Shown: positions 16,913 through 25,268, counted from the first letter of the stretch. The stretch is 64,000 nucleotides of DNA from Frateuria_A sp035944355 (GCF_035944355.1 NZ_DASZBH010000012.1:1-64000), one strand, 5' to 3'. Made by a program: numbers and translations. Notes: a model not told the origin generated them from the letters alone.

Positions 16913-18502
16913 CTACTTGCGGCTAGCCGCCTTCGCCTGGTTCGCCTCGTGCCGCGGGTCCTCGTGCAGCAGCCGGCGCGTCACGCCGTTGGTCCAGCCG
17001 AAGCCATCCTGCAGCGGATACTCGCCGCCGCCGCCGCCCTTGGCATCCCCGCTGCGGGTGATCACGTACTTCTCCACCAGCTTGCTCTGCTGCTGGTAAA
17101 GGCTGCCCACGGTCTTCAGCCAGCGGCAGGCGATGTCGTCGGCGAGCGCGATGCCGTAATTGCGCATGCCGCGGATGGCCATCCAGTGCAGTGGCGCCCA
17201 GCCGTTGGGCCGGTCCCATTGCTGGCCGCTTTCCAGTTCGCTGGTGCCCAGGCCGCCGTCGCGCAGCAGGCGGTCCTGCAACGCCTCGGCGGTGCGCTGG
17301 GCTTGTTCGGCGCTGGCCAGGCCGACGAACAGGGGCACCGCCGTGGTGGCGTTGAGCGCTTCGCGCGGCTTGCCTCGCTGCCAGTCGTAGTCGAGGTAGG
17401 CGCCCGCCTGCTCGTTCCAGAACAGCCGCTCGATGGCTTCCTTGCGCGCCTGCGCGCGCTGCTGGAACTTCTCCGCCTGCTTGCGCTGGCCGATGGCGTG
17501 GTTGAGCAGGCAGATCTGCCGCTCGAGCTTGTAGAGGAAGCTGTTGAGATCCACCGGCAGGATCGACGTGGTGCGGATGGTGGAAAGCGCATCACCGTCG
17601 CACCAGCGGGAACTGAAATCCCAGCCCGATGCCGCGCCCGCCCGCAACTCGCGATAGACCTCATGGGCGGGGCGCTTGGACTGGCGCGCGGTCAGCACGT
17701 CTTCGCGGTAGGACTCCTCGCGCGGCGAATCGCGGTCGTCCCAGTAGCGGTTGAGCACGCTGCCGTCGTCCAGGCACACGCAATGGCGGCGCGCGTCGCC
17801 GGGGCGCAGTTCCTCGGCGCCGGACATCCAGTAGTTGTATTCCTTGCGCAGGCGCGGCAGGTACTCGATCGCCTGGCATACGCCGTGCGCCTCGAACAGC
17901 TCCACCATCAACGCGAACACCGGCGGCTGCGAGCGGCTCAGGTAGTAGGTGCGGTTGCCATTGGGCACGTGGCCGTAGGTGTCGATCAGGTAGGCGAAGT
18001 TGTTCGCCATCGAGGCCAGCAGGTCGCGTCGGCCGCTCTCGGCCAGGCCCAGCATGGTGAAGTAGGAATCCCAGTAGTACAGCTCGGTGAAGCGCCCGCC
18101 CGGCACCACGTAGTCGTTGGGCAGCGGCAGGATCGAGGCGTTGGGCGGATGCTGGTGCGGGTGGCGGGTGAGCACCTCCCACAGGCTGTCGATGTGGTCC
18201 CTGAGCGACTGACCCGGCGGCGACACGTAATGGCTGGCATGTACCTGCGGTGGGTCGAAGTGCTCGTGCACGAAGTGCGCGAGGTCGAAGTCGTCGCCGT
18301 CGCAGCGGTCGCGGTAGTCCTCCAGGATCCGTTCCGGGTCGCCGCGCGGCACGCAGTCGACGAAGGTCTTGCTGTCGGCGAATACACCGCCCATCTGCAC
18401 CGCGACGAACAGCTCCTGGTAGCGGTCGGCCGGGGTGAGGGTGTCCGCCCGGGGGACGCTGGCGGCCCTCTCCTCGTTGCGGCGCTTGGCCTCCTCGCTC
18501 AT
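16913..18502 (-). CDS. treF: Cytoplasmic trehalase (GH37)
   Basis: GH37 trehalase hydrolyses trehalose to two glucose. The 529-residue protein carries both family signatures: PGGRFTELYYWDSYF and QWDRPNGWAPLHWM. It starts MSEEAKRRNEERAASVPRAD with a charged N-terminus and no signal peptide, so it is expected to be cytoplasmic (TreF-like rather than periplasmic TreA). A glycine run (GDAKGGGGGEYPLQDGFGWT) near the C-terminus is the normal family lid region. Its ATG overlaps the stop of the upstream SDR gene by 4 bases, which couples the two. Confidence 0.93.
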   Translation of the reverse strand: MSEEAKRRNEERAASVPRADTLTPADRYQELFVAVQMGGVFADSKTFVDCVPRGDPERILEDYRDRCDGDDFDLAHFVHEHFDPPQVHASHYVSPPGQSLRDHIDSLWEVLTRHPHQHPPNASILPLPNDYVVPGGRFTELYYWDSYFTMLGLAESGRRDLLASMANNFAYLIDTYGHVPNGNRTYYLSRSQPPVFALMVELFEAHGVCQAIEYLPRLRKEYNYWMSGAEELRPGDARRHCVCLDDGSVLNRYWDDRDSPREESYREDVLTARQSKRPAHEVYRELRAGAASGWDFSSRWCDGDALSTIRTTSILPVDLNSFLYKLERQICLLNHAIGQRKQAEKFQQRAQARKEAIERLFWNEQAGAYLDYDWQRGKPREALNATTAVPLFVGLASAEQAQRTAEALQDRLLRDGGLGTSELESGQQWDRPNGWAPLHWMAIRGMRNYGIALADDIACRWLKTVGSLYQQQSKLVEKYVITRSGDAKGGGGGEYPLQDGFGWTNGVTRRLLHEDPRHEANQAKAASRK

Positions 18503-19269
18503 TGCTCGGCGTAGTTCCACAGGAGGCCGCCGTCGACGAAGAGCGTGCTGCCGGTCATGTAGGCGGCATCGTCGCCGGCGAGGAAGGCGACCGCGCCGGC
18601 CACGTCCTCGGGCGAGCCCAGCCGCTTGAGCGGGATGTTCTTGAGCAGCGCCTGCATCAATGCCGGGTCGCTCATCAGGTGCGCGTTGATCGGCGTCTTG
18701 ATCGCGCCGGGCGCGATGTTGTTGACCGTGATGCCCAGCGGGGCCAGTTCCAACGACAGGTCGCGCATCAGCATCTTCAGGCCGCCCTTGCTGGCGCAGT
18801 AGCTGGCGAAGTGCGGGAAGGGCAGCTCCTCGTGCACCGAACTGATGTTGACGATGCGCCCGCCGTTGCCACGGTCGCGCACGTGGCGAGCGAAGGCCTG
18901 GGTGAGGAAATAGGGGCCCTTGAGGTTGACGTGCATCACCAGGTCGTAGTCGGCCTCGGTGGCGTCGACGAAATCGGCCCGCCGCTCCACCCCGGCGTTG
19001 TTGACCAGGATGTCGATGCGTCCCAGGCGCTCGACCGTCTCGGCGATCACGCGCTGGTCGTCCTCCACCTTGCCGATGTCGCCGGCGATCAGCACCGCGC
19101 GGTCGCAACCGGCGGCCTCGACCTCCTTGAGCGTGCCTTCGGCGCGGTCGTCGGCGGTGCGATCTTCGACCGCCACCGCCGCACCTTCCCGCGCCAGCCG
19201 CAGCGCGATGGCGCGGCCGATGCCCTGCGCGGCGCCGGTAACCAGCGCGACCTTGCCTTGGAGCCCCAT
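18499..19269 (-). CDS. SDR-family dehydrogenase, glucose 1-dehydrogenase-like
   Basis: The 256-residue protein is a classical short-chain dehydrogenase: cofactor motif TGAAQGIGRAIALRLA, LVNNAGVE, catalytic Ser in VNISSVHEE and Tyr/Lys in ASYCASKGGLKML, and C-terminal YMTGSTLFVDGG. The overall pattern (DRTADDRAEG, MHVNLKGPYFLTQAF) is closest to glucose 1-dehydrogenases. The 4-base overlap with a trehalase supports glucose as substrate: trehalose to glucose to gluconolactone. That linkage is inference. Starts at 19269 after an AAGGG ribosome binding site. Confidence 0.82.
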   Translation of the reverse strand: MGLQGKVALVTGAAQGIGRAIALRLAREGAAVAVEDRTADDRAEGTLKEVEAAGCDRAVLIAGDIGKVEDDQRVIAETVERLGRIDILVNNAGVERRADFVDATEADYDLVMHVNLKGPYFLTQAFARHVRDRGNGGRIVNISSVHEELPFPHFASYCASKGGLKMLMRDLSLELAPLGITVNNIAPGAIKTPINAHLMSDPALMQALLKNIPLKRLGSPEDVAGAVAFLAGDDAAYMTGSTLFVDGGLLWNYAEQ

Positions 19270-19443
19270 CGCGATGCCCTTGGAAGTGATGAGGTCGCCC
19301 ACCCTAGGCCGGCACGGGTGAAGATTGCGCTTATCGCCGCCCGCCCGAACGCTTCGCCGACGGCCGGGCACGCTTCGGCGCACCGCACGGCGCCGCTGCA
19401 ATCCCCGCACCCAACGGACACCCTGGCGGGACCAGGACGCCGT

Positions 19444-20322
19444 CTAACGACGTCGCGAGCCGCGCAGGCTCGAAAGCGAGAAGGTGGCGATCTCGCCCTC
19501 GGGCGTGCGCCGCGCCTGGCCTGGCGGCGGGCCCCAGGCGTGCGCGGTGACCACTTCCCAGGTGGCCGGGATGCGCCCGTCCACGCGCATCGCCTCGTAG
19601 GCGGCGAGCATGGCGCGGTAGTGCGACTTGCCGGTGAGGTGGCGCTCGCGCGCGCGGTCGGCGTGGGTGGCGCCCAGGCCCTTCAGTTCCTTCAGCAGCG
19701 CGCGCGGTTCGCTGTAGGTGAGCGTATAGCGGGCCACGTCGAGTACCGGATCGCGCAGGCCGGCGTTGATCATCGCGTCGCCCACGTCGTGCATGTCGAG
19801 GAAGCGGCTGACGTGCGAGTGCTCGTCCACCGACGCCCACGCCGCGCGCAGCTCCTTGAGCGTGTCCGGGCCGAAGCTGGAGAAGGCCAGCAGGCCGCCG
19901 GGCTTGAGCACGCGCACGCATTCGCCGAACAGCGCCGGCAGATCGTCGATCCACTGGAAGCACAGGTTCGAGTGCAGCACGTCGACGCTGCGGTCGGGCA
20001 GCGGCAGGGCGGTGGCCTCGGCGCAGACGCGCTGGAACGGGCGCAGCAGGCCCTGGTGCCGGCGCGCCGCGTGCAGCATCGGCTGGGCCATGTCGACCGC
20101 GATCACCTGCGCCTTGGGGTAGCGCTTCTTGAGCTGCGCCGTGCCGCGGCCGGTGCCGGCGCCGACGTCGAGCACGCGCTCGGGCGCCTGCAGATAGAAG
20201 TCCAGGCGGCCGAGCAGGTCGGCCTGGACTTCGCGCTGCAACGCGTCGTGCTGCTCGTAGCTGGCGGCGGCGCGGGCGAAATTGCGGCGCACGCGGTTGC
20301 GGTCGAGATGGAACGCGCTCAT
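19444..20322 (-). CDS. bioC: BioC, malonyl-ACP O-methyltransferase
   Basis: BioC methylates malonyl-ACP with SAM to start biotin pimeloyl synthesis. The 292-residue protein begins MSAFHLDRNRVRRNFARAAA, the standard BioC N-terminus. SAM motif I is VLDVGAGTGRGTAQLKKRYP; later motifs are VIAVDMAQPM and SNLCFQWIDDLPALFGECVR with LKPGGLLAFSSFG. Its ATG overlaps the bioH stop by 4 bases. It is the last gene of the biotin operon; the SDR gene follows after 174 bases on the same strand. Confidence 0.94.
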   Translation of the reverse strand: MSAFHLDRNRVRRNFARAAASYEQHDALQREVQADLLGRLDFYLQAPERVLDVGAGTGRGTAQLKKRYPKAQVIAVDMAQPMLHAARRHQGLLRPFQRVCAEATALPLPDRSVDVLHSNLCFQWIDDLPALFGECVRVLKPGGLLAFSSFGPDTLKELRAAWASVDEHSHVSRFLDMHDVGDAMINAGLRDPVLDVARYTLTYSEPRALLKELKGLGATHADRARERHLTGKSHYRAMLAAYEAMRVDGRIPATWEVVTAHAWGPPPGQARRTPEGEIATFSLSSLRGSRRR

Positions 20323-21092
20323 GCCGGGGTTTCCGTGAACAGGGGCCCGAGCGCCGTGGCGACGGCGCCCGCGTGGCCGATGAAGGGGGCGTGGCCGGCA
20401 TGCGGTATTTCCACGAAGCGGCCGCCGCACTGCGCGGCCGACCAGGCCATGGCCGCGGGCGGCACCAGCCGGTCGCGGCGCCCGGCGATCCATACGCTGG
20501 GCACCTGCAGTCGGGCCAGGCGGTCGCGCAGGTCGCTGCGCTCGAGCAGGCCGATGCCTTCCTGCAGCACGCGCAGTTCCGGCTCGCCGCGCTCGAACAC
20601 TTCCGCGCGCAGGCGACGCAGTTCGGCCTTGGGATCGGCGCTGCCCATCGCCTCCAGCGCCAGGAAACGCTCGATGGTGGCGTGGTAGCCGGTTTCCAGG
20701 TCCAGCGCGAGCTGGTGCACCAGGGCGGCGTCGCTGCCGTGCGGCCAGCTTTCGTCGCGCGTGAACTTCGGCGTGGCGCACAGCATGGCGAGGCCTTGCA
20801 CCTGCGCGGGATCGTCCAGTGCGCCGGTGAGCGCGACCAGGCCGCCCAGCGACCAGCCCAGCCAGGGCGCCGGCGGCGTGGCCGCGGCGATCGCCCGGGC
20901 AATGGCATGCGGCTCCAGCGGCAGCCCGCATTGGCGCGAGTAGCCATGGCCGGGCAGGTCGACGACGTAGAGCGTGCAGCGGTCGGCCAGTGCCTCGATC
21001 AACGGCGCGAAGATGCCGCCGTGCATGGCCCAGCCGTGGATCAGCACCAGCGGCTGCGGGCCGTGGCCCAGCCGGTCGATGTGCAGCGTCAT
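20319..21092 (-). CDS. bioH: BioH, pimeloyl-ACP methyl ester carboxylesterase
   Basis: BioH removes the methyl group from pimeloyl-ACP methyl ester, completing the pimelate moiety. The 257-residue alpha/beta hydrolase shows LVLIHGWAMHGGIFAPLIEA (oxyanion region), nucleophile Ser81 in LGWSLGGLVAL, the acid region SVWIAGRRDRLVPP and the histidine in IPHAGHAPFIGH. It overlaps trhO upstream and bioC downstream by 4 bases each, consistent with tightly coupled translation. Confidence 0.94.
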   Translation of the reverse strand: MTLHIDRLGHGPQPLVLIHGWAMHGGIFAPLIEALADRCTLYVVDLPGHGYSRQCGLPLEPHAIARAIAAATPPAPWLGWSLGGLVALTGALDDPAQVQGLAMLCATPKFTRDESWPHGSDAALVHQLALDLETGYHATIERFLALEAMGSADPKAELRRLRAEVFERGEPELRVLQEGIGLLERSDLRDRLARLQVPSVWIAGRRDRLVPPAAMAWSAAQCGGRFVEIPHAGHAPFIGHAGAVATALGPLFTETPA

Positions 21093-21844
21093 GCGGCGCT
21101 CTCGGTTTCCACCGGGGGCAGTGCGGTGGGCTGCAGGTCCTTGTCGACCGCGCCGCGTCCGTCGAACACGAAGCAGCCACCTTCCCAGTGGCTGCCGTCG
21201 GTCTCTTCCAGGTACTTCAGGATGCCGCCTTCGAGCTGGAGCACCTCGCCCACGCCCAGCGCGGACAGGTGCAGTGCGGCCTTCTCGCAGCGGATGCCGC
21301 CGGTGCAATACGAGACCACGGTCTTGCCCAGGTAGCGTCCGCGGTCGGCCAGCACGGCGTCGGGCAGGGCGGTGAAGCTTGCGATGCGGTAGTCGATGGC
21401 GCCGGCGAAGCGGCCGACATCGGTTTCGTAGGCGTTGCGCGTGTCCAGCAGCAGCACCTCGCGGCCGGCGTCGTCGCGGCCCTGGTCGAGCCAGCGCTTG
21501 AGCGTGGCGGGATCCACCGCGGGTGCGCGTCCTTGGTGCGGCGCCACCGGCGCGCGCAGGGTGATGATCTCGCGCTTGAGCCGCACGCGCAGTCGGCCGA
21601 AGGGCACCGTTTCGGACACCGATTCCTTCACCGGCAGGCCGGCGAAGCGCACATCCTCGCGCAGCCAGCCGAGGAACCCGTCCACGCTCGCGCGCGTGCC
21701 GGCGAGGAACAGGTTGATGCCCTCGGGCGCGAGCAGGATGGTGCCCTTGAGCGCCAGCGCCTCGGCGCGCGCATGCAGGGCCTCGCGCAGCGCGGACAGG
21801 TCCGCGAGCGGAACGAAACGGTAGGCGGCGACGTTGACGATCAT
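21089..21844 (-). CDS. trhO: TrhO (YceA), rhodanese-domain tRNA uridine hydroxylase
   Basis: TrhO catalyses oxygen-dependent hydroxylation of U34 to ho5U in certain tRNAs. The 251-residue product has the N-terminal acylphosphatase-like part (YRFVPLADLSALREALHARA; GTILLAPEGINLFLAG) and a rhodanese domain with active-site loop SYCTGGIRCEKAALHL; the first Cys lies near residue 177. It is shorter than the roughly 300-350 residue relatives, ending soon after the rhodanese domain. It lies between bioF and bioH and overlaps bioH by 4 bases, so it is co-transcribed with biotin genes although no role in biotin synthesis is known. Confidence 0.9.
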   Translation of the reverse strand: MIVNVAAYRFVPLADLSALREALHARAEALALKGTILLAPEGINLFLAGTRASVDGFLGWLREDVRFAGLPVKESVSETVPFGRLRVRLKREIITLRAPVAPHQGRAPAVDPATLKRWLDQGRDDAGREVLLLDTRNAYETDVGRFAGAIDYRIASFTALPDAVLADRGRYLGKTVVSYCTGGIRCEKAALHLSALGVGEVLQLEGGILKYLEETDGSHWEGGCFVFDGRGAVDKDLQPTALPPVETESAA

Positions 21845-21870
21845 GGGAGAGGGCGACGGTGAGCCGGCGA

Positions 21871-23142
21871 TTATACCGGCCGGTCGCCGAGGGCCCGCGG
21901 CAGCGCCGCCAGTGCGTCGAGCAGGCGGTCGACGTGCTCCTCCTCGTGCGCGGCGCTCAGTGTGATGCGCAGGCGCGCCTGGCCGGCCGGCACGGTGGGC
22001 GGGCGGATCGCGCCGACCAGCAGGCCGCGCGCCTCCAGCGCCGTCGCCGCGGCCAGCGCGGAAGCAGCATCGCCCAGCAACAGGGGCTGGATCGGCGTGT
22101 CCGAGGCGGCCAACGGCAGACCCAGCTGCGTGGCGCCGCCGCGGAAGCGGGCGATCAGAGCGGCGAGCTTGTCGCGGCGCCAGCCGTCCGCGCGCGCCAG
22201 CCGCACGGCCGCGAGCGCGGCGGCGGCGAGCGCGGGCGGCATCGCGGTGGTGTAGACGTAGGTGCGTGCGAACTGGGTCAGGCCCTCGATGAGCGCCGCC
22301 GATCCGGCGACGAAAGCGCCCTGCGTGCCCAGCGCCTTGCCCAGCGTGGCCATCAGCACCGGCACCTCGCGCGTCCCCAAGCCAGCCTCGGCGACGCTGC
22401 CGGCGCCTTCGGGGCCGAGCAGTCCCAAGCCGTGCGCGTCGTCGACCATCAGCGTGGCGCCGTCGCGCCGGCACAGCGCCGCGAGCTCGCGCAGCGGCGC
22501 GCGATCGCCGTCCATGCTGAACACGCCGTCGGTGGCCAGCAGCGTCGACGCCTGCGGATCGCTGGCGAGCTGGCGTGCGGCCGCCGCCGCGTCGCCGTGC
22601 GGGTAGCGGCGCAGCGTGGCGCCGGCGAGCGCGGCGCCATCGAGCAGGCAGGCGTGGTTGAGCTTGTCCTGCACGCACAGATCGCCGCGGCGCAGCAGCG
22701 CCTGCATCACGCCCAGGTTGGCCATGTAGCCGGTGGAGAACAGCAGCGCGCGTTCGCGCCCGGTCCACTCGGCCAGCGCTTCCTCCAGCTCCGCGTGCTC
22801 GCGGCGGTGGCCGCAGACCAGGTGCGCGGCGGTGCTGCCCACGCCTTCGTCGTCGGCCACGCGCTTGAAAGCGGCGATCAGCTGCGGGTGCCGGGCCAGG
22901 CCCAGGTAGTCGTTGGAGCAGAAGGCGAGCAGGCGGCGGTCGCCGATCTCCAGCCAGGGGCCTTCGGCGTGGTCGACGGTGCGCGCGCGGCGCAGCAGGT
23001 CGCAAGCGGCGCGTTCGGACGTCTGGACGGTAAGTCGTTGCAGGAGACTGGCGCGTCCGACTTCCTCTCCCCCGGCGCTGCCGGGGGAGAGGGGCGGGGA
23101 GAGGGGGGCTTTTGCTTTTTCCGTGGTCATGATCGGGGGCAA
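21871..23142 (-). CDS. bioF: BioF, 8-amino-7-oxononanoate synthase
   Basis: BioF condenses pimeloyl-ACP with L-alanine (PLP enzyme). The protein shows the family blocks LLAFCSNDYLGLARHPQLIA, STAAHLVCGHRREHAELEEA, the cofactor DDAHGLGLLG and the PLP lysine in MATLGKALGTQGAF. The 423 residues are longer than usual (about 385-400). The extra N-terminus (residues 10-31, KAPLSPPLSPGSAGGEEVGR) is the translation of a GC-rich palindromic repeat (23079-23105). Starts at 23142 (MPPIM) or 23130 (MTTEK) are both possible. The conserved region begins only at about residue 33. It follows bioB by 43 bases, itself a second repeat. Confidence 0.92.
   Translation of the reverse strand: MPPIMTTEKAKAPLSPPLSPGSAGGEEVGRASLLQRLTVQTSERAACDLLRRARTVDHAEGPWLEIGDRRLLAFCSNDYLGLARHPQLIAAFKRVADDEGVGSTAAHLVCGHRREHAELEEALAEWTGRERALLFSTGYMANLGVMQALLRRGDLCVQDKLNHACLLDGAALAGATLRRYPHGDAAAAARQLASDPQASTLLATDGVFSMDGDRAPLRELAALCRRDGATLMVDDAHGLGLLGPEGAGSVAEAGLGTREVPVLMATLGKALGTQGAFVAGSAALIEGLTQFARTYVYTTAMPPALAAAALAAVRLARADGWRRDKLAALIARFRGGATQLGLPLAASDTPIQPLLLGDAASALAAATALEARGLLVGAIRPPTVPAGQARLRITLSAAHEEEHVDRLLDALAALPRALGDRPV
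23079..23105. repeat. Palindromic repeat inside the bioF 5' coding region
   Basis: CTCCCCCGGC/GCCGGGGGAG is a GC-rich hairpin of the dispersed CTCTCCC type. It is read in frame as part of the BioF N-terminus, so the repeat either invaded the gene or supplied the present start region. Confidence 0.6.
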
Positions 23143-23149
23143 AGGCTTT

Positions 23150-23180
23150 CCCCTCTCTCCGGCGGAGCCGGAGGGAGGGC
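23150..23180. repeat. Palindromic repeat between bioB and bioF
   Basis: CCCTCTCTCCGGC GGA GCCGGAGGGAGGG forms a 13-bp stem with one mismatch just after the bioB stop. There is no T-run. It could act as an mRNA-stabilising or partial-termination hairpin within the operon. Confidence 0.55.
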
Positions 23181-23185
23181 GCAGA

Positions 23186-24187
23186 TCAGGCAGGTTCGCA
23201 GATGTCGGCGTGCACCGTGCCCGAATGCTCGACGACCTCCAGCGGATGCAGGTCCAGCCGCGCGAACAGGGCCCGGTCGGCCTCGACGTCCGGATTGCCG
23301 GTGGTCAACAGCTTCTCGCCGTAGAAGATCGAATTGGCGCCGGCGTGGAAGCACAAGGCCTGCACCGCCTCGTCCATCTGCTGGCGGCCGGCGGACAGGC
23401 GCACCATCGAGGCGGGCATCAGGATGCGCGCCACGGCGATGGTGCGCACGAACTCGAACGGGTCCAGCGCGGCCGTGCCGTGCAGCGGCGTGCCCTGGAC
23501 CTGCACCAGCCGGTTGATCGGCACCGACTGCGGATGCTCGGGCAGGTTGGCCAGCGCCTGCAGCAGGCCGGCGCGCTGCTCGCGCGACTCGCCCATGCCG
23601 ACGATGCCGCCGCAGCAGGTCTTCAGGCCGGCGTGGCGCACGTGCTCCAGGGTGTCCAGCCGGTCCTGGTATTCGCGCGTGTGGATGATCTGGCCGTAGA
23701 ACTCCGGCGCGCTGTCGAGGTTGTGGTTGTAGTAGTCCAGCCCGGCCTGCTTGAGGGTGTCGGCCTGTTCGCCGGTCAGCATGCCCAGCGTGGCGCAGGT
23801 CTCCAGACCCAGCGCCTTCACCGCGCTGACGATCTGCGCCACCTTGGCCACGTCGCGGTCCTTCGGGTTGCGCCAGGCCGCACCCATGCAGAAGCGGCTG
23901 GCGCCGGCGTCGCGCGCGGCCTGCGCGCGTTCGAGCACGGCTTGCACGCTCATCAGCTTCTCGGCCTTCACGCCGGTCTGGTAACGCTGTGCCTGCGGGC
24001 AGTAGGCGCAATCCTCCGGGCAGCCGCCGGTCTTGATCGACAGCAGCGTGGACACCTGCACTGCGTTCGGATCGTGGTGCGCGCGGTGCACCGTGTGCGC
24101 GCGATGCAACAGGTCGTTGAACGGCAGCGCGAAGAGCGCGGCGACCTCCGCACGCGTCCAGTCGTGGCGGATGGGAGAAGCGCTCAT
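23186..24187 (-). CDS. bioB: BioB, biotin synthase
   Basis: BioB is a radical-SAM enzyme inserting sulfur into dethiobiotin. The 333-residue protein has the radical SAM cluster Cys56/Cys60/Cys63 in GGCPEDCAYCPQ, then CMGAAWRNPKDRD, YNHNLDSAPEFY, and the auxiliary-cluster ligands in LKTCCGGIVGMGES and the C-terminal SAGRQQMDEAVQA (Arg ligand). It is the first gene of bioB-bioF-trhO-bioH-bioC. A promoter with a perfect TTGACA and a BirA-like inverted repeat lie 50-80 bases upstream. bioA and bioD are not in the window. Confidence 0.97.
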   Translation of the reverse strand: MSASPIRHDWTRAEVAALFALPFNDLLHRAHTVHRAHHDPNAVQVSTLLSIKTGGCPEDCAYCPQAQRYQTGVKAEKLMSVQAVLERAQAARDAGASRFCMGAAWRNPKDRDVAKVAQIVSAVKALGLETCATLGMLTGEQADTLKQAGLDYYNHNLDSAPEFYGQIIHTREYQDRLDTLEHVRHAGLKTCCGGIVGMGESREQRAGLLQALANLPEHPQSVPINRLVQVQGTPLHGTAALDPFEFVRTIAVARILMPASMVRLSAGRQQMDEAVQALCFHAGANSIFYGEKLLTTGNPDVEADRALFARLDLHPLEVVEHSGTVHADICEPA

Positions 24188-24216
24188 GCAGGGACTCCAC
24201 CGGGGAATGCGACAGT

Positions 24217-24242
24217 GTGTAAGCGCCCCCGAGGTGTGTCAA
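24217..24242 (-). promoter_or_regulatory. Predicted bioB promoter
   Basis: On the minus strand TTGACA (24242-24237) is followed by a weak -10 near 24221-24214 (TACACA/CACACT) at 15-17 bp spacing, about 30 bases before the bioB ATG. The -35 is perfect, the -10 poor, consistent with a regulated promoter. Confidence 0.4.
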
Positions 24243-24270
24243 CCAATTGGCATGCGGTTCTGGTTTACCA
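24236..24270. promoter_or_regulatory. Possible BirA-type operator upstream of bioB
   Basis: GTGTCAACC and GGTTTACCA are imperfect versions of the BirA half-sites TTGTAAACC and GGTTTACAA (7/9 and 8/9). They are separated by 17 bases against 16 in the E. coli operator, and the left half overlaps the predicted -35. The spacing is one base off, so this is a candidate only. Confidence 0.35.
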
Positions 24271-24329
24271 GGGCGGAGCCCGTGCCGTCCGCTACCATCA
24301 CGCGGACCACCTCCAGCGGAGAAGCCACG

Positions 24330-24536
24330 ATGAGCGCAGGGCAGGGCAGCACCGGCAACGTGATCGCCGCGGTGTGCAGCTTTTTCATCCCGGGATTGGG
24401 CCAGCTGGTGCAGGGGCGGCTGCTCAAGGCGATCCTGATGTTCGTGCTGGCGATCGCGTTGTGGATCGTTTGGATGGGCTGGCTCATCCATCTGTGGTCG
24501 ATCCTCGACGCGGCGCTCTACAAACCCGGGGAGTAA
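24330..24536 (+). CDS. Small two-helix membrane protein (68 aa)
   Basis: Starts MSAGQGSTGNVIAAVCSFFI at 24330 after a CAGCGGAGAAG ribosome binding region. The FIPGLGQLVQGRLLKAILMF segment resembles the TM2-like GLGxxYxGR signature followed by a hydrophobic helix (LMFVLAIALWIVWMGWL) and a short C-terminus. Inner membrane location is likely; function is unknown. It is divergent from bioB and precedes comF by 6 bases, so it is probably co-transcribed with it. Confidence 0.75.
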   Translation: MSAGQGSTGNVIAAVCSFFIPGLGQLVQGRLLKAILMFVLAIALWIVWMGWLIHLWSILDAALYKPGE

Positions 24537-24542
24537 CCACCC

Positions 24543-25268
24543 ATGCGCATGGATGCGCCGCTGCAGGCATGGCGCCGGTTGAACCGCTGGCTGCTGCCGT
24601 GGCGCTGCCTGCTGTGCGGGGACGCCGGTGCGGATGGGCTGGACCTGTGTGCGGCATGCGCCGCCGAGCTTCCCCGCAATACCCGCTGCTGCGCGCGCTG
24701 CGCGCTGCCGCTGGCGAGCCCCGCCGCGATGTGCGGGGCCTGCCAGCGCAGGCCGCCGCCGTGGGACGCGGCATGGGCGCCGTTCCGCTACGGCTGGCCG
24801 CTGGACCGGCTGGAGGCGCGTTTCAAGTTCGGCCGCGACCTGGCGGCCGGGCGCGCGCTGGCCGAACTGTGGCGGCGCCTGCCGTCGCCGACCGAGCGCC
24901 CTGCGCTGATCCTGCCGGTACCGCTGCACCGTGCCCGCCTGCGCCAGCGCGGCTACAACCAGGCATTGGAGCTGGCGCGTCCGCTCGGCCGCGCCTTCGG
25001 CGTGCCGGTGCGGCACGGCCTGCTGGTGCGTGCCCGCGCCACCGCGGCGCAGAGCGAGCTGGATGCGGCCGCGCGCCGGCGCAACGTGCGCGGCGCCTTC
25101 GCCGTGCGCACGGGGCCCGCGTTGCCTTCCCACGTGGCCGTGCTCGACGACGTCATGACCACCGGCGCCACCCTGGCCGAATGCGTCCGCGCGCTGAAGC
25201 GCGCCGGAGCGCAGCGCGTGGACGTGTGGGCGCTGGCGCGGGCGCCCACACCGGGTCGATCGGGCTAA
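24543..25268 (+). CDS. comF: ComF family protein (phosphoribosyltransferase fold)
   Basis: ComF proteins are needed for natural DNA uptake in several bacteria. The 241-residue product has an N-terminal cysteine-rich double zinc-ribbon (CLLCGDAG...LCAACAAELPRNTRCCARC) and a C-terminal phosphoribosyltransferase domain with the PRPP loop VAVLDDVMTTGATLAECVRA. RQRGYNQALELARPLG is also a family block. The start could be ATG 24543 or 24549. It converges on ubiA. Confidence 0.9.
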   Translation: MRMDAPLQAWRRLNRWLLPWRCLLCGDAGADGLDLCAACAAELPRNTRCCARCALPLASPAAMCGACQRRPPPWDAAWAPFRYGWPLDRLEARFKFGRDLAAGRALAELWRRLPSPTERPALILPVPLHRARLRQRGYNQALELARPLGRAFGVPVRHGLLVRARATAAQSELDAAARRRNVRGAFAVRTGPALPSHVAVLDDVMTTGATLAECVRALKRAGAQRVDVWALARAPTPGRSG

